From contig OY282558.1 of the NCBI GenBank assembly GCA_958295665.1, positions 133,538,701 to 133,602,700 on the forward strand: 64,000 nucleotides of DNA, in the 5' to 3' direction. Of this stretch, positions 45,724 through 58,457 are shown piece after piece. How positions within the stretch are numbered: position 1 is the first letter of the stretch; every line of letters begins with the position of its first letter. Source of the stretch: Tipula vernalis (lineage: Eukaryota > Arthropoda > Insecta > Diptera > Tipulidae). A program made the translations under genes and the position numbers. The notes under the pieces were generated by a model. That model saw nothing but the letters and a program-made list of their open reading frames with translations. It made no database searches and had not been told where the DNA came from.

Positions 45724-46398
45724 AACAAAAAAATCCCCTTATGGCTTTGCTACTTTAAAATATGCTGGAAATTATTCATTGTGGGTGGTATTTTTAAGCT
45801 GCTGGGTGATATATCCGCTCTAATTGGACCCCTATCGATATCTAAAATTGTTGAATACATTGAGAATATGAATCAAACTGATACTAATTACACCACAACA
45901 CCTACTACGCTACTAATCGGTGACAACAATCTAAATATGACGAATACCAATGAAACACTAGCTGAACAAATCTATTATCCAACATGGAATAATTTTTTGT
46001 CAAACGGTTGGATCATAAGTATTCTTGTATTGCTTTCATCATTGGCACAGGGGACATTATCTCAGGGATCAACTCATATCGTAAATATGATTGGTATACG
46101 TTTAAAGACAGCAATTCAAGGACTTGTTTATCGCAAGTCACTATTAATAAGCTCTAGTTGTTTTTATGAACAACAAAACAACGATAACGACATTAACAGC
46201 CATCAAAATAATAATGGCGATAAAATCAATGTATCGAGTGAAAAAAATGGTATAAATAATAATGATGGTAACAAAAATATTGCAACGACTACATCAACAA
46301 TAGATGCTGGTGTTATTACAAATTTAATGTCAGAGGATGCCTTTAACGTGATGTCATTCTTTTGGATTGCTCATTATGTCTGGGCAATACCATTAAAG
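45724..46398 (+). CDS. Sur: ABCC-type transporter exon (Sur-like), TMD1 part 1
   Basis: Internal exon of 225 codons between acceptor TTTTCAG (45722-45723) and donor GTAATA (46399), both in phase 0. It encodes the start of the first core transmembrane domain of a full ABCC transporter: LFIVGGIFKLLGDISALIGP (helix), an outer loop rich in T and N with glycosylation sequons, WIISILVLLSSLAQGTLSQ (helix), then GIRLKTAIQGLVYRKSLLIS and ITNLMSEDAFNVMSFFW. The last motif and IAHYVWAIPLK are what I recall of insect Sur, the regulatory subunit paired with inward-rectifier K channels; another ABCC member is possible. Between YRKSLLISS and the SEDAFN motif sits an asparagine-rich insert of about 50 residues. 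Confidence 0.8.
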
Positions 46399-46888
46399 GT
46401 AATATTCAGAATTTTGATTTTGTTTTGATATATAATACGAATAAATTAAAAATGAAGCCGGGCAAGGTATTTTTTTATGTCGCAGTTACGGTAAAAAAAC
46501 CGTCATTGGTCGTATAATCCATAAATTAAATTTAAGATTTATTCAAAAGTTCATCAGACCATAAACAAAAAAAAAAAACGAGCCAAACAATAATCGTAAT
46601 TAAATTTCATGCAGTCGTAAACCTTTCAAGAAAAATAATAAAAATAAACGAAAAAAAAGCTTTTTGTGTACGATGCTTATTTATTTAATTAATAAATTAA
46701 TTTTAGTTCGGTTTTTTTTAGTTCGTAAAAGTTTTTAAATATTTTATTCATGTACCAAAAAAAAGAAAAACAAAAAAAACTACTTTACATTAGCAACTAT
46801 AAAATTTTAATAAGTTTACTTTACTTTTTGGTTTCGTCTGTTTAGGGTGTGGGGGGGCGTTATTTATTTATATTTTATTTTTTCACAG
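46399..46888 (+). other. Sur-like gene intron, 490 bp
   Basis: Donor GTAATA at 46399, acceptor TTTTTTCACAG ending at 46888. AT-rich with A runs; no transposon recognised. A G run (GGGGGGG) sits at 46850-46857, shortly before the pyrimidine tract. Confidence 0.75.
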
Positions 46889-47026
46889 ATTGCTGTTGTT
46901 ATGTATTTGCTGTATCAAAAATTAGGAGTTAGTGCAATAATTGGATCATTATTTTGTATTATCATAATGACTCCATTACAATTTCTAATTGGTAAAATGA
47001 TGTCTTCCAATGGTAAATTGGCCTCG
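46889..47026 (+). CDS. Sur: ABCC-type transporter exon (Sur-like), TMD1 part 2
   Basis: 46 codons between acceptor TTCACAG and donor GTAAGT (47027), phase 0 at both ends. It encodes IAVVMYLLYQKLGVSAIIGS and LFCIIIMTPLQFLIGKMM, two transmembrane helices that follow directly on WAIPLK of the previous exon. It ends in SSNGKLAS, which joins in frame to KYTDKRLK of the exon at 63878. The MTPLQF..GK pattern is typical of the fourth-fifth helix region of ABCC TMD1. Confidence 0.8.
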
Positions 47027-47699
47027 GTAAGTACCTTATATGTTCTAGTTAGATGTTAAGATATGAATATTTTATTTTTTATGGTCTTCCTTCCGGTTGG
47101 GGTTTCTAAACTGAAATAAACAAATTGTTTTTATTTATAAAACACATAATACACAATTTTAATCCCACATAATTTTGAGGTGTACAAAAATACATAACAA
47201 AATTGAGTAGGATACACAATGCTTTATTCAAGTATTGCTCTTCTGAGATTTTTTGAACTTTTTTGCTTCGATTAACACTTTTTATAAATGTTTAAATATG
47301 AATACTTTTACACAAATACTCTGAATAGATGTGCAGCATTAAATCATTTTTCTTGGAATCTAAAAGCTTTTAATATTTTATAAAACGCTTTAAACTTTAC
47401 AGAATATTTTTTCGTAGAACTGTATCCAGTTTCGTAGAATTTATAACGTGTTTACATAGGAACCTTGTGTGAAAAATATATTTTCAAGGTTGAGTGAGAT
47501 ATTTGCGTTTGTTCTTTTGAGATCTCCTTAAATTTAACAGAACTAAATTTTTTTAGTTCCATCTATAATAAAATTATGTTCAATTGATGTGGGTTTTATT
47601 GAAATTTTATAACCAACAACACAAAATATGGATTAAATTAGGCACCTAGCATATTCAGAATCGGTGTCTCCTGATAAATCGCCTCAAAAAAAAAACAAA

Positions 47700-48005
47700 T
47701 AAAGGCCTCACGAGATAATCAGCAACGTTCCCCACAACTAACGTTCTAAATCAATCCCCAAATAACCCATTAATCCCTTACTCAACCCCAACTCAATGCC
47801 AAACAAAAACTCGACTTCTAACTCAACCCCACCGATATCCTCCACGCCAAATCCTCACTTAACTAACAATTTAATCCTAAATCAATCAAATCCAACTCGA
47901 CATCCAAATAAACCCTTAACTGAACGTGTATAACTCATACCCCAAATTAACCCGCCCTGAAACACTAGATGCGTAAATGAACTCAAATCAATTTATCCTG
48001 TAATT
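47700..48005. repeat. Cryptic AACTCAACCC array, segment 1
   Basis: Pyrimidine-poor strand with phrases AACTCAACCCC, TCAACCCCAACTCAATGCC and AAATCAATCCCC repeated without strict period. The same phrase set resumes at 50090 after a LINE and again at 52840. Confidence 0.6.
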
Positions 48006-50080
48006 AAGCTGCCAAAAGTTCTCGAAGCAGTTTTTTACGCTGGAACAGATAAGCTGGGCAGTCAAATCATTTGGTCCTTTCAAATCACCGGGAGGGAAAT
48101 GCGTATACCCCGCCTTTTTACAACAAGGCCTGTAGACTTTGCTGCCTTATCTTACTATACTCTTCAGAGCCAGCTACAGCTTGGAATATGTTCCAAAATG
48201 CTAAAGGGAGGTTCGGGTGATTTTTATCCCAAAAGTGGGAAAAAGATCTCCAGAGGAGATTTGGTCTTATAGACCTATTAGCCTCACATCATTTTTACTG
48301 AAAACTATGGAGAAAATTCTGGGACTTTGTATCAGATCGAACACTCTCTAATGATACCCTCTGGACTCTAGGCAGCACGCCTACTAAGCAGGAAAATCAA
48401 CAGAAACGTCTCTACACGAGCTGACATCGGAAATTGAAGATACGCTCCGGAATAAAGAATTATTACTATGGTCCTTTATTGATATTCAGGGAGCTTTTGA
48501 CGCCCTCAGGGAGGTGTTCTCTCTTTCTTATTGTGGCTGATCGTGATGGATCAATTACTTACCAGACTGAGAAATTTAGACTTCTCGAATATTTTTGATG
48601 GATAGGGGCAGATTCGCAAATGCAGTAGGGGAAAGAATGCAACAAGCCATAGAGGTAGTAAATGATTGGTGCAGGGAGGTGAGCCTTACAGTAAATCCTA
48701 ACAAGGTCAACTGCACTTTCTTTATTAACCGGGGGAAAACTGTCCTCCCGCCGATAGCCCTGGGGGAGAGGGGTTACTCTCCAACTGTCGACGGAGGTTA
48801 AATATCTGGGTGTCGTACTTGATCAGAAACTAAAATGGAATCCCCACTTAAATTATATCACAAACTAGGGCGAATAAGGGTTATCACCAGCCAAAGAATT
48901 ATTAGCAAAACGTGGGAATTGAGCTCACAAATATTGGTTTGGCTCTACCGGATCGTCATATGACCTATGATTTCTAACGCAGCGTTTGTATGGTGGCCAA
49001 AGACGGAGCAGACTGGTGCACGGAGAATACTGGACAAGATCCAGAGGTTAATCTGTGTGGGTGCAACTGGACCAATGAGGACTTGTCCAACAGCTGCCCT
49101 TGAGAGAATACTGGGGCTCTCACCACTGCACCTACATATTAAAAAAGTAGCCGGTTCAAGAGGTCTGAGCCTAAAAATTATAGCCAAAATTAAAACCATA
49201 AGACCAGGACACAACAGTATCTTACATAAATTAAATTTTAAGGAGGAATTGATCCATCTATCGGATTTGATGGTAAGGACAATCCCCTGTCGGAGGATTT
49301 TTAATATTAGTTTGCCAAATAGGACACCGGCAGAGAATATTATCTTCTCCCTCTCCCGCCATGATTCTGTATGGTACACAGATTGGTCAAAAACAGACGG
49401 GGCTACCGGTGCAGGGATAGTTGGGCCCGACCTAGAACTATGCATACCACTGGGTAGGACCCCCACAGTTTTTCAGGCAGAAACCCTTGCTATTGAGGCA
49501 TGTGTGCTTCAATGTCTGAAAAAGACATGTAAGAAGACCGAGATATATATAATCTCGGACAGCCAGGCAGCTCTGCTAGCCTTAGGAGCTTCAGTGTTCA
49601 ACTCGAAATTGATCTGAAGCTACTGCTGCAATTTATTAGAACTCGGTAAAGCAAATAAAGCCACCCTTTTGTGGTTTCCTGGCCAATCCACCATTAAAGG
49701 AAATGAGGCAGCAGACCGATGTGCAAAAATGGGAGCAACCCGAGATTTCCTGGGTCCCAGTCCTAGTAACGCTTTTTCCAAAACGCATTTGGCAGATGGT
49801 ATAAGGGACTGGGGGCAGAATTATAGGAAATTACTCTGAGAGTCCTCCATTGGAATGAGACAGGCCAAGAAAGTAACAGGGACGGCTCTTTTAACGGCCA
49901 TCTACATAAAATGGGAAGGTCCCTTACGGACCAGTGCAGATTCTGTGACTGCGGTAAGGAGACATCGGAACACCTACTCTTCACATGCGATGCTATCATC
50001 CTAAACAGATTCAAGTTCTTCAATGCGTACATAATCCAGTGGCCTAACGCCAACCCCTCACTCAATCTAAAATTCAACGC
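48006..50080 (+). pseudogene. LINE with RT and RNase H (LOA/I-like), decayed
   Basis: Plus-strand broken frames in LINE order: AVKSFGPFKSPGGKCVYPAF (48060-48120), RPISLTSFLLKTMEKILG (48270-48330), a GKSTETSLHEL segment and LLWSFIDIQGAFD (48390-48500), FANAVGERMQQAIEVVNDW (48610-48670), EVKYLGVVLDQKLKW, then 48967-49617 with GARRILDKIQRLICVGATG and RNase H (YTDWSKTDGATGAGIVGP, ISDSQAALLAL), FPGQSTIKGNEAADRCAK, and CRFCDCGKETSEHLLFTC at the end. In RNase H the usual glycine of TDGSK is tryptophan and GHS is GQS. No endonuclease domain is present. It interrupts the AACTCAACCC array. Confidence 0.8.
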
Positions 50081-50089
50081 CTAGCTTAT

Positions 50090-50960
50090 TCAAATCAGCA
50101 ATGTCTAAGAAACAAACTCAATTCAAACCCCACATAAAGCTCGAATCCCAACTTAGCCTAATTAAACCTTAACTATGTAGACCCAAATGTGTACTTTCGG
50201 GGTTAACCATGAACTCAACGCCAAAGTCGTTCCTAAAATCAATACGGTCCGAAATCTACGTAAGTAGATCAATTCAACTTGAATCAATTCAATCTGATCT
50301 TCAACTCAACTCCCAAATCAATCTCTAACTGAACCTCTTGATCCCTTCTTCAACCCCAACTCAATATTCAACTCAACCTCAAACTCAATTTCAGTAAAAC
50401 ACCCAACGTCCTAACCAAGTCAACTTTCAACCCAATATTCAACTCAATCCACAAGATAACCAGCAACTTAATCCTCAACCTGAAATAAAACTCCACTGAA
50501 CCCTAACTCAACCTGAAGTCAAACCTCAAATCGACATTAAGTTGAACCCTTATCTGAACGCGCCTAATTCAATTGGTGAACAAATGCATAACAAAACTTC
50601 TCATTCGAACCTAAATCAACCCCTCGCTCATTGTGAAACTAAGCGCCCAACTTAATCACCAAATCAGCATTGTCCGAAAACCACTTCAAACTCAACTAAA
50701 ATCAACTCGATATAATCTCCACAATCACTTAGTCACAACTCAACATTAACTCGATCCAAATCTAAACCCTCAACTCTACCCTCAACCCACTATCTCAATG
50801 CCCAAGCCATTTCTGAAATCTACACAGTTCGAAAACTTACGCGTAAAAATGCTTAACTAAAATCAACTCTACCTTCAACTCAACTCACATATATATATTC
50901 AAACTAGAACTTAACTTCCAACTCAATCCCATGTCAACTTCAACTCGACCTATACTCAAC
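50090..50960. repeat. Cryptic AACTCAACCC array, segment 2
   Basis: About 870 bp rich in AACTCAACC, CTCAACTCAACCT, AATCAACTC and similar phrases. It directly follows the LINE at 48006-50080 and matches segment 1 on the other side of that LINE, so the LINE probably split one array. Confidence 0.6.
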
Positions 50961-51009
50961 CCTAATAATTTTAATATAGAAATTAGGTGATGGAATACGC
51001 CAGCCTTCT

Positions 51010-51400
51010 GCATTGCAACCTAAAAATGTTTGGTGCACGCTGTTCCTTGAATTAAACGAACTTCCACCTCTTTAAGAAGTTTCAGGATTCCTTACCTGCT
51101 TATCAATCATTTTTGATTGCCAGTTTGGTTCAAATCTGCATCCCGTCCATTACTTTTCCGCTGTCAAAGCCACAGATCAGTGATTGTCCGATAAAATGTT
51201 TTGCCCCTCCTAGTTTTTCATGTAGATCCTTTTCCTAATTTTTCTCAATACCTTCATGTTGTTACATCCAGACAATATCGACTTTATTCTTGTCAACCAG
51301 CTCATCTAGGGCTATATGGTGCTCATAAAGCGTTTCAGATCTGAAGCAATTCTGTCTAAATGTTAGAAGTGCTGTTTGACTATCATAGAGTATACAGATT
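51010..51400 (-). pseudogene. LINE RNase H relic
   Basis: On the minus strand 51400-51260 reads ILYDSQTALLTFRQNCFRSE, then YEHHIALDELVDKNKVDIVW without a stop. This is the RNase H pattern with the aspartate of DSQTAL. Downstream, in broken frames, come GIE-N, an EKD...KLGGAKHFIG segment and further C-terminal residues. It belongs to a minus-strand LINE different from the one at 48006. No reverse transcriptase could be recognised in 51400-52840. Confidence 0.6.
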
Positions 51401-52839
51401 TTTTGGTTACTTTTGTTTCTCTTTTGTAGAACTTGCCTGGAAGGTGATCACGTCGTTCACGAGTGGCTTGTGTTTGTTACACGGCGGACCAACGGAGCCC
51501 TCTCATACTCTCCCTCTTTCATTTTTGACCCAACAGAGAACTATTTTTGTGCATCATCCCTAAGCAATATGGTTTTGTTATTCCATAGTCCTCCCTTGCT
51601 CATATGAGTTTTATATTTATGAATAAAGTCCATCATGGGCAACATTCAGTCACTGAAACTGGTCATCTTCTCTAGATAACCAGCCCCTTTTTGGAACTCC
51701 AAATGTTACTTTAGATCAGCTTTCTTTAGACTGAATCTGTTTAGTTGTTATGTTGACTTGTTTATTGTTATCGTAAGACGTGACTTCCATGTCAGCATTT
51801 GATCTTGGGTGACTCTCACATGAGAAGTGTTTAGCTTACTTCAACTGGTAAATGATATGCGTCAGTTCTTCCACAATGAGATCGCAGAGGCCCGCAGATG
51901 GTTTTCTGTGCCTTCCGTAACTCGTTTGATGAAATGATGATGTTTCTACACACCAGTTTTTTTTTTTTTTTTGGTTTCGATGAATTTCATCCTTGCATCC
52001 TTCCTAAGTGTTCCCGATTGCACAAAGGCACCTTTTTATTGGTGACGTTCTGTTTCAACGGTTAGTTGTGTGCATATGAGGATATTATTGTCCTAATTCT
52101 CTGATCAACCGCGTTAAGACTGTTAATATAACCTCCCAATAGGGGCACTGGCTGAGGTATTTGCATCACATTCGATAATAAGGTTTCTTGCAAGATAGCT
52201 TATGAGATTATTTATTATATTGGTAGAAATATTCTAAGTGTCACCAGGGTTCTAGGCTGAGGCTATTAATAAATCCTTCCTTCCTTGATTTGTATCCAGC
52301 TTTAAAAGGGCTCACAAGCACTAACGGAATTCAGTAGTGATTAAATGTTTTATGGTATTGTTTTTTTGCTATTATAATTGCCCTTGTATTTTTGCTTTCT
52401 TATCACAAAGGAACTTGAAATATGCTAACTGTGGAGGTAGATACGGCGTTTGTATAATATAGGTTTATTTGGACTCACTCTATTTTATTCTTAAATTTTA
52501 GCGTCACAGGACAGCGCTTCATCCTTTGAGGTATCATCACCCGCCAGCATTTACTGTTTAGGCCGATGTTCTGACTCTTTACACTTTGAAGGACTACGCT
52601 CATCATCTAACTAGTAGAAATCAAGAACCCAATAATGTTTTTCCAAAAGTAACGTTTTTTCTCTTTGTTGTTCACAGCACAGCACTTTACCTAATTTTTC
52701 CTGTTTCAATTTGCCTTATCCTTACGTAGAAACGATTTGTATCCTGCCTAGTAGGAGAAATTTAGTAACTTAGGCTTGAATGCCTTCACTTTGTTTCTCG
52801 ATTTTTTAAACGAACGCAAATTATTGTTGGTACTCAACC
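51401..52839. other. Moderately GC-balanced stretch, probably old LINE
   Basis: Composition is less AT-rich than the neighbouring intron DNA and it lies where the body of the minus-strand LINE (RNase H at 51010-51400) should be. I could not read any RT motif. Short plus-strand frames at 51360-51607 are antisense to the RNase H part. Confidence 0.35.
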
Positions 52840-53370
52840 CTTACCTACCCTCAACTCTAACTCAGCTCCCAAATAAACCCTCAACCCAACGCTAAACTCA
52901 ATCCCAACTCAACCTCTAAACAAACCTTCAACTCAAACCTAAACAAATAACTAAATCACTAAACTCAACTCAGTTCTGACCTAAAACACGACCTTAATTC
53001 AACATTTAACATAACCACAACTCAACGTCCACAAGCATACATGAACTGAATTCAAACCACTTCAGCTTTCTTCCAACTTAGTTCTGAACAAAACCTTAAA
53101 TAAATCTCCAAGTGAACCGCTGACTCAGCCCTTATGCAACCCCAACTCAACCCTTACCAACTCAACCCAAACTCGACCTCCATTTCAGCACTTACCACCG
53201 AACTGAACGAACTACTCAACAAACTCAAGCTAACTATAACTCAACCCTGAATTCAATAACTCCTCACTCAAACCTAAACCAACCCAAAGTCAAGTTTAAC
53301 TCAACCGTAATTCAACCGGCCAATCGACTACTATCCCAATCCTTAACTCAATCCTCAAACCGGTATAAAA
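52840..53370. repeat. Cryptic AACTCAACCC array, segment 3
   Basis: Again AACCCTTACCTACC, CTCAACTCTAACTC, ACTCAACCTC and AACCCAAACTCGACC phrases over ~530 bp. Together with segments 1 and 2 it suggests one original array later split by two LINE insertions. Confidence 0.6.
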
Positions 53371-53589
53371 AAATAATTGGTCACCTTGGGGCGAAAACCA
53401 CATGATAATACCACTTGTTAACAACGAAATCGTCTTGGGTCAATTCGTATGGCAGGTACATGTTCCTCTTGACGTGCAGGTTCCAAAATCTGATCAATTC
53501 TCTACTCTAAACATATTGGTCAAAATTTGCAAATCGGACAAGCTATTTCGTTCAGCCGAGACATTCAGACAAACCAACGGACATTTTTT

Positions 53590-55720
53590 TTCATTTGCTT
53601 TTCAGGGCCCACCTGAAAAATGTCGAGAAAAGTCGATTTGGAAAAACAAATTTTTGGTAATTTTTAGGTCCATCTCTCATTCTGAAAAAATAACATGTCT
53701 GGATTTGCTTCTTATTTCAAGAATTACATGGTACTAACACATTTTCTTAGATATCTTTTGCTCTTAGTATTGGTTTATTAATGGTAGTTGCAAAAGCAGT
53801 ATGAAAAAAAAATCTCTTTCTGCAGCTTTGTGTTTCATGGAGTTATACTAGCAGAGCAACAATCAAGCTACCCAATATTGTTAGCAACAAGAGTAACGTG
53901 TTTCACGTACTAGTGTATTATTGGAATTTTGTGCAACAATATCGTTTTGGTTTTCTGTAAGACTATTGCCTATCCAATTCCTTTATGGTCAGTTCTGTCT
54001 TTATCTAGTCTTTGATTTCGTATGGAAATTAATTTTTTAGTCTGGAAACCTTGTTTTAGGGCATTAACAAATAAGTATCGCATCCTCTTTGAAGGCCATG
54101 TGATCTTAAATCACTTTCGACTCTCAGTTTTTTGGACCAAAAAAAATCTGGACTGATTAAAACATTAGGTCTCCAGTTCTTCAAAAAACGTTTTAGTTTC
54201 CAAGACTATCGAGACGTAAAATATATGGCCTCGAAATTAATTCCTAGATTCTCCTTTTGGGAAACGATTTTTTAGGTCTTGAGCATGTATATATAGTTCT
54301 GAGTGCGAGACTACGATTATTTTCTGATGAAAAATTTTCAGCAGATTGAGTGCGAGTTTTCTGAAGAAAAATTTTCAGCAGATTCAATATATTTTAAATG
54401 GAAAACAAAAGAATTATGTTCGGAAGGGGAAATTTGTTTACAAAATAGACTACGTCGATTGGTTGCCTGTTGAAAATTTTTCAGAAAATGGTCGTAAACT
54501 CGCACTAAACCTTGTGTTCTGGTTTATGGAAATAAAATTTAAATCATTGTTTTAGGTCCTGGAACCTGAATAAAAAAGTTTCAAAACTTATTCTTTAGGA
54601 CCGTTAAAAAGTCTGCAAACCATCAAACATTTTGTGTATGTTTGAAGGATTAAAAATGGCCTTCAGATCTCAAAATAAAGCCTCAATTCCTTAGTTTTAA
54701 GACTGAAGAAAACTTCTCGATACTTTAAAAATATGATCTCGAGACTAATTTCTGAGGACGCGCGTCCTTCTCTTTTATGTGGAAACAATGTTGTTTTGAG
54801 GTATTTAATTTTTAGGTTTCCAAACCTATTTATTAGGTCTCGTAATGTGTTATTTACGACTGCACAAGCAAAACCATTTTTATGGTCCTTACCCCTGTTA
54901 TGTTTGAAACTTTTTTAAACAAAGGTTACGAGAAATATTTTGTAGAACCTAAAAATCCTTCGAAGTACTCTAAAACAATAGGATTTAGATCTAAAAACTA
55001 GATTTGGGGACCTTTTCTTTAGGTCCCACAAAAAAGCTCTTTTTTGAGGCCCGATCTTAATTAAATTTTGATTATGAAAAAACGAAAAACGAAAAACCTA
55101 TTTGAACCTGAAAGGGTCTCAAAGTCTGTTTCTTTAGGACCGAAATAAAAATATCAAAAGCGGATCTAAACAATCTGCTGCAGACCTGAAAATTGGTCTC
55201 GAGACGATTAAAGAGATTAAATTTTATTCGGTTTTATCGACGCTGAGATCTAAATTAATATTGGAATTCAAAAAAACTATGTTAACGTTTTTTTTTTGTT
55301 CTAAAAAATTAGTAGGAGACCTTCTGCTAAACATAATTAGGTTTAGACATCAATTCTTAATATCATTTGAATCCTAAGACATACCATTACTAAATAGATT
55401 CCGAGACCTTTAATTAGTTACTAAATTTAGGTAACAAATTTCAGATCCATTTTGCATCCTTGTTTATAATATAGTATTAGTGTCATTTAGTATTTAAACT
55501 GGGTCTGCTTTTTAGAAATATGCCTCGAGACCTTTTTTAGAACTTAACAAAAAAAAAATTTCAGTTCTGTTTTTGAGGTTCTAAAAAAAGTAAGTCTTAT
55601 TTATAACTTTTTTCAGTTATAGGTATAATTTATAGGTCTCAGATCTACTTTTTATGTTTGTAGACCTAAAAAAATATTATCGAGTCCAATTTTCAGTCCA
55701 AACATAATTTAGGCAAAGTA
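53590..55720. repeat. Cryptic TAGGTCTCGAAACC-type tract
   Basis: About 2.1 kb in which TTTAGGTCTC, TTTAGGTCC, AGGTCTCGAGACC and GAAACCT phrases return every 30-80 bp amid AT-rich sequence (for example 54165, 54270, 54554, 54832, 55018, 55634). Unit length is not constant. A relic of a tandem array is the simplest reading. Frames inside (53402-53737, 54346-54555, 54733-54918) are not gene-like. Confidence 0.45.
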
Positions 55721-55918
55721 TTTAAAGCCAAGTTATAAAGATAGAAGCCTTAATCCGGTGGCCCCTCTATTTAATCTGTTGTTTGTAGGCTGGCACTAAC
55801 TGACACATGCCTTTTTCGAGTCTCAGTGAAATTGTGTGGGATCAACCGCGAATATTACTTTGTTATATCTAAATATTTGTATGGGATTATTTGTATTTGG
55901 CTCATGCCTGTGCAGAAC

Positions 55919-57226
55919 CTATCTATGGATCACATGCCTGTAACTTTGACAACTCAAGGAATGATTTCCACATCTCTCAAAATATACATTCATGACCTTG
56001 TAAACATAAAGATGTTTAAGTGGCAGAATATTACTTGTTTTAAATAACGGCCAAGATGAGCACAATTTATTCTTAAAAACATCAATGTGAGTATGAACTT
56101 TTGAGCAATAACCAAAGGCCGGACTGACTCGTAGTATGTACCGCACCAGCAGCAAATACCATAGCACAATCTGGACTCAATTAAGGCATGATAGTACAAC
56201 GACAGTTGTGATAAATTATGTCTCTATTGAAAGCACGCAACTCATTTAAATTAAACAACATTGCTTTAGTTTTCGGACTTAATACCAGTTTATGTACAGC
56301 GAACCACTGACTTAATAAACCTAAGTCAAAATTTATATCAAATGTAATGGTGGAATAATTAGAACTATTGTACACACAAGCCATATCGTCAGCAAAAACC
56401 ACCACTAAAGTCCTTAAATCTTTGGGTGAAAACCGAATTAATATAAATCAAAAATAAAATCGGGCCAAGTACTGAACCCTGTGGGACACTGGCCTCCAGA
56501 ACCAATGCTCCACTAACACAAACGCTACAACGAACACAGCCAATTATAAACACAACCGCGAAAACCGATATTCCACAATTTATCCAAAAGAACGTTGTGA
56601 TCCACCATATCAAATGCTTTTCTAATATCGACAAATAAAGCAGCTACCACTTTTGAATTATTAAGACCCTCATGAAGTGGATTTATCAGTTCGATCAGAG
56701 CATCTTCAGTCCCTAAATTACACCTAAAACCAAATTGACGCTTACTAAAAAAGTTCGATCCATCCAGAAAATTAGCTACCCTCGTTTTGAAAGCTTTTTC
56801 AAAGATTTTTGAGATCACAGAAAGTAAAGAAATTGGTCGATAGTTCACAATTTGCAAACGATCGCCCTTTTTAAATAGCGGGATTACTGCTGCAAATTTG
56901 AATGAATTAGGGAAAATGACTTCAGTGATACTTCGATTAAAGAGAATGCATACGATATCAACAATGTTAAAGCAAATTGTTTTAAATAACCAATTACTAA
57001 AACCAAACATGTCTGCAGTGTGTTTATCTTCAAGTGATTTTATAATGTGAAATATCTCTGTAGATGAACAATGACGGAAAAAGAAACTGCTGCTAGATAA
57101 TTCATCTAAACTTACAGTAACATCGGTTAGTCTCGAGCAGTCGGGAAGCTTCTTACGAGCCTTTGATACAATATTGCAAAAATATGAATTAAAACAATTA
57201 TGGTACGGCTGATGGTACAGCCCCAA
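55919..57226 (-). pseudogene. Jockey/CR1-like LINE reverse transcriptase, decayed
   Basis: 57226-56525 is an open RT half: AAVIPLFKKGDRLQIVNYRP, ISLLSVISKIFEKAF, FSKRQFGFRCNLGTEDALIE, ALFVDIRKAFDMVDHNVLLD. After a frameshift, 56634-56389 has ASVPQGSVLGPILFLIYIN. Another shift leads to 56405-56181 with the catalytic box FADDMACVY and FDLGLLSQWF...LVLSPKT. The end (about 56167-55919) reads HLYVYKVMNVYFERCGNHSL, the C-terminal part of this LINE group. Endonuclease is missing. It lies next to the 3'-truncated end of the gypsy element. Confidence 0.8.
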
Positions 57227-57351
57227 ACTTTAGAGCTCCAAGTAATCGTAGGTTATCCCCAAATAACGTTTAAGCTGGTGTCATTCCGGTTGTGTCATGT
57301 ATTGCTGATCGACTGATCGATAGGCCATAGAATCATCGGTATATGCCGATC

Positions 57352-58181
57352 TTAGTTGCGTTGGTTTTTCTCAACGACCTTTGCTAGATATTCCTCCAAT
57401 GTACCATTAAATCTTTCCACCATACCATCAAACTGTGGATGCAAAGGCGTTGTTCTCGTTTTATTTATACCGAGCATCTGGCATATTTCTTGAAATACCA
57501 CAGATTTAAAATTCCTTCCGTGATCGGTATGAATCTTCATCGGCACTTCAAATCTGCTAATCCAATTGTTGACCACGGCATCAGCTATTGTTGTCGTCTT
57601 CTGATTGGGAATGGGGTACACGTCCGGTCATTTGCTGAAATAATCAATTATTACTAGCACATATTTGTTGCCGCTCTCAGTGGTGGGAAATGGCCCCACT
57701 ACATCCATTGCAATTCTTTCGAATGGTGCTCCGACGTTATATTGTTTCATGATTCCACGACTTTTGCGTGCGGGTCCCTTCACCGCCGCACATTGGTCAC
57801 ATTTTTGGCACCATTCTATCACTGACTGCCTACATCCTGACCAGTATAATCGTTGACGTGTTTTATTAATTCCTAGGTGGCCCCACTTCCTCCTACATGA
57901 TATTCGTTCAGGATTTCTGCAATCCGGTACTTTGGTATCACCAGCAACAATTGCTTCACTTTGCCAGCCGTGCTTTCCCACAATCGTTTTTGAACAGCCT
58001 TTTTAAGACGGAGGCTATCCCGTTGAGCCCAATAAGCCTTGACAATGGGAGTTTTGTCCGCAATCTCGCTCCAAGTTGGCTGGTGTTCCTTTTCCTTCCA
58101 TTCCATTATAACTGATAAATTCGTATCACCCAATTGCTCTTTCCTTATCATTTCGTCGGTCCACTCCTCATCAGGCAGCAC
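57352..58181 (-). pseudogene. Gypsy integrase (partial)
   Basis: 58181-57873 is the spacer before integrase. 57981-57628 has the zinc-binding HLGINKTRQRLYW...WCQKCDQCAAVKGP and the core start AMDVVGPFPTT. 57621-57352 continues with KIHTDHGRNFKS and PLHPQFDGMVERFNGTL, completing the D, D, E triad. One stop or frame change lies at 57621-57628. The C-terminal domain is missing at the truncation. Confidence 0.85.
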
Positions 58182-58457
58182 TTGCGTAAGCCTAACGTTG
58201 ATGATGCCTTCCTTTGCTTCAACATGGCCACAATGTTTACATTCTACTGGACATGGCCGTCTTGATAATGCGTCAGCATTTCCGTGTGCACCTTCCTTCC
58301 GATGTTCGATTTGAAAATCATAGCTTTGAAGACGTTCGATCCAGCGTGCTACTTGTCCCTCTGGATTTTTTAATTGTAACAGCTACCGTAAAGCGCCGTG
58401 ATCTGTCCGTAAATGAAATTTTTGGCCATAAAGATACTTATGGAAATGCTTGACACA

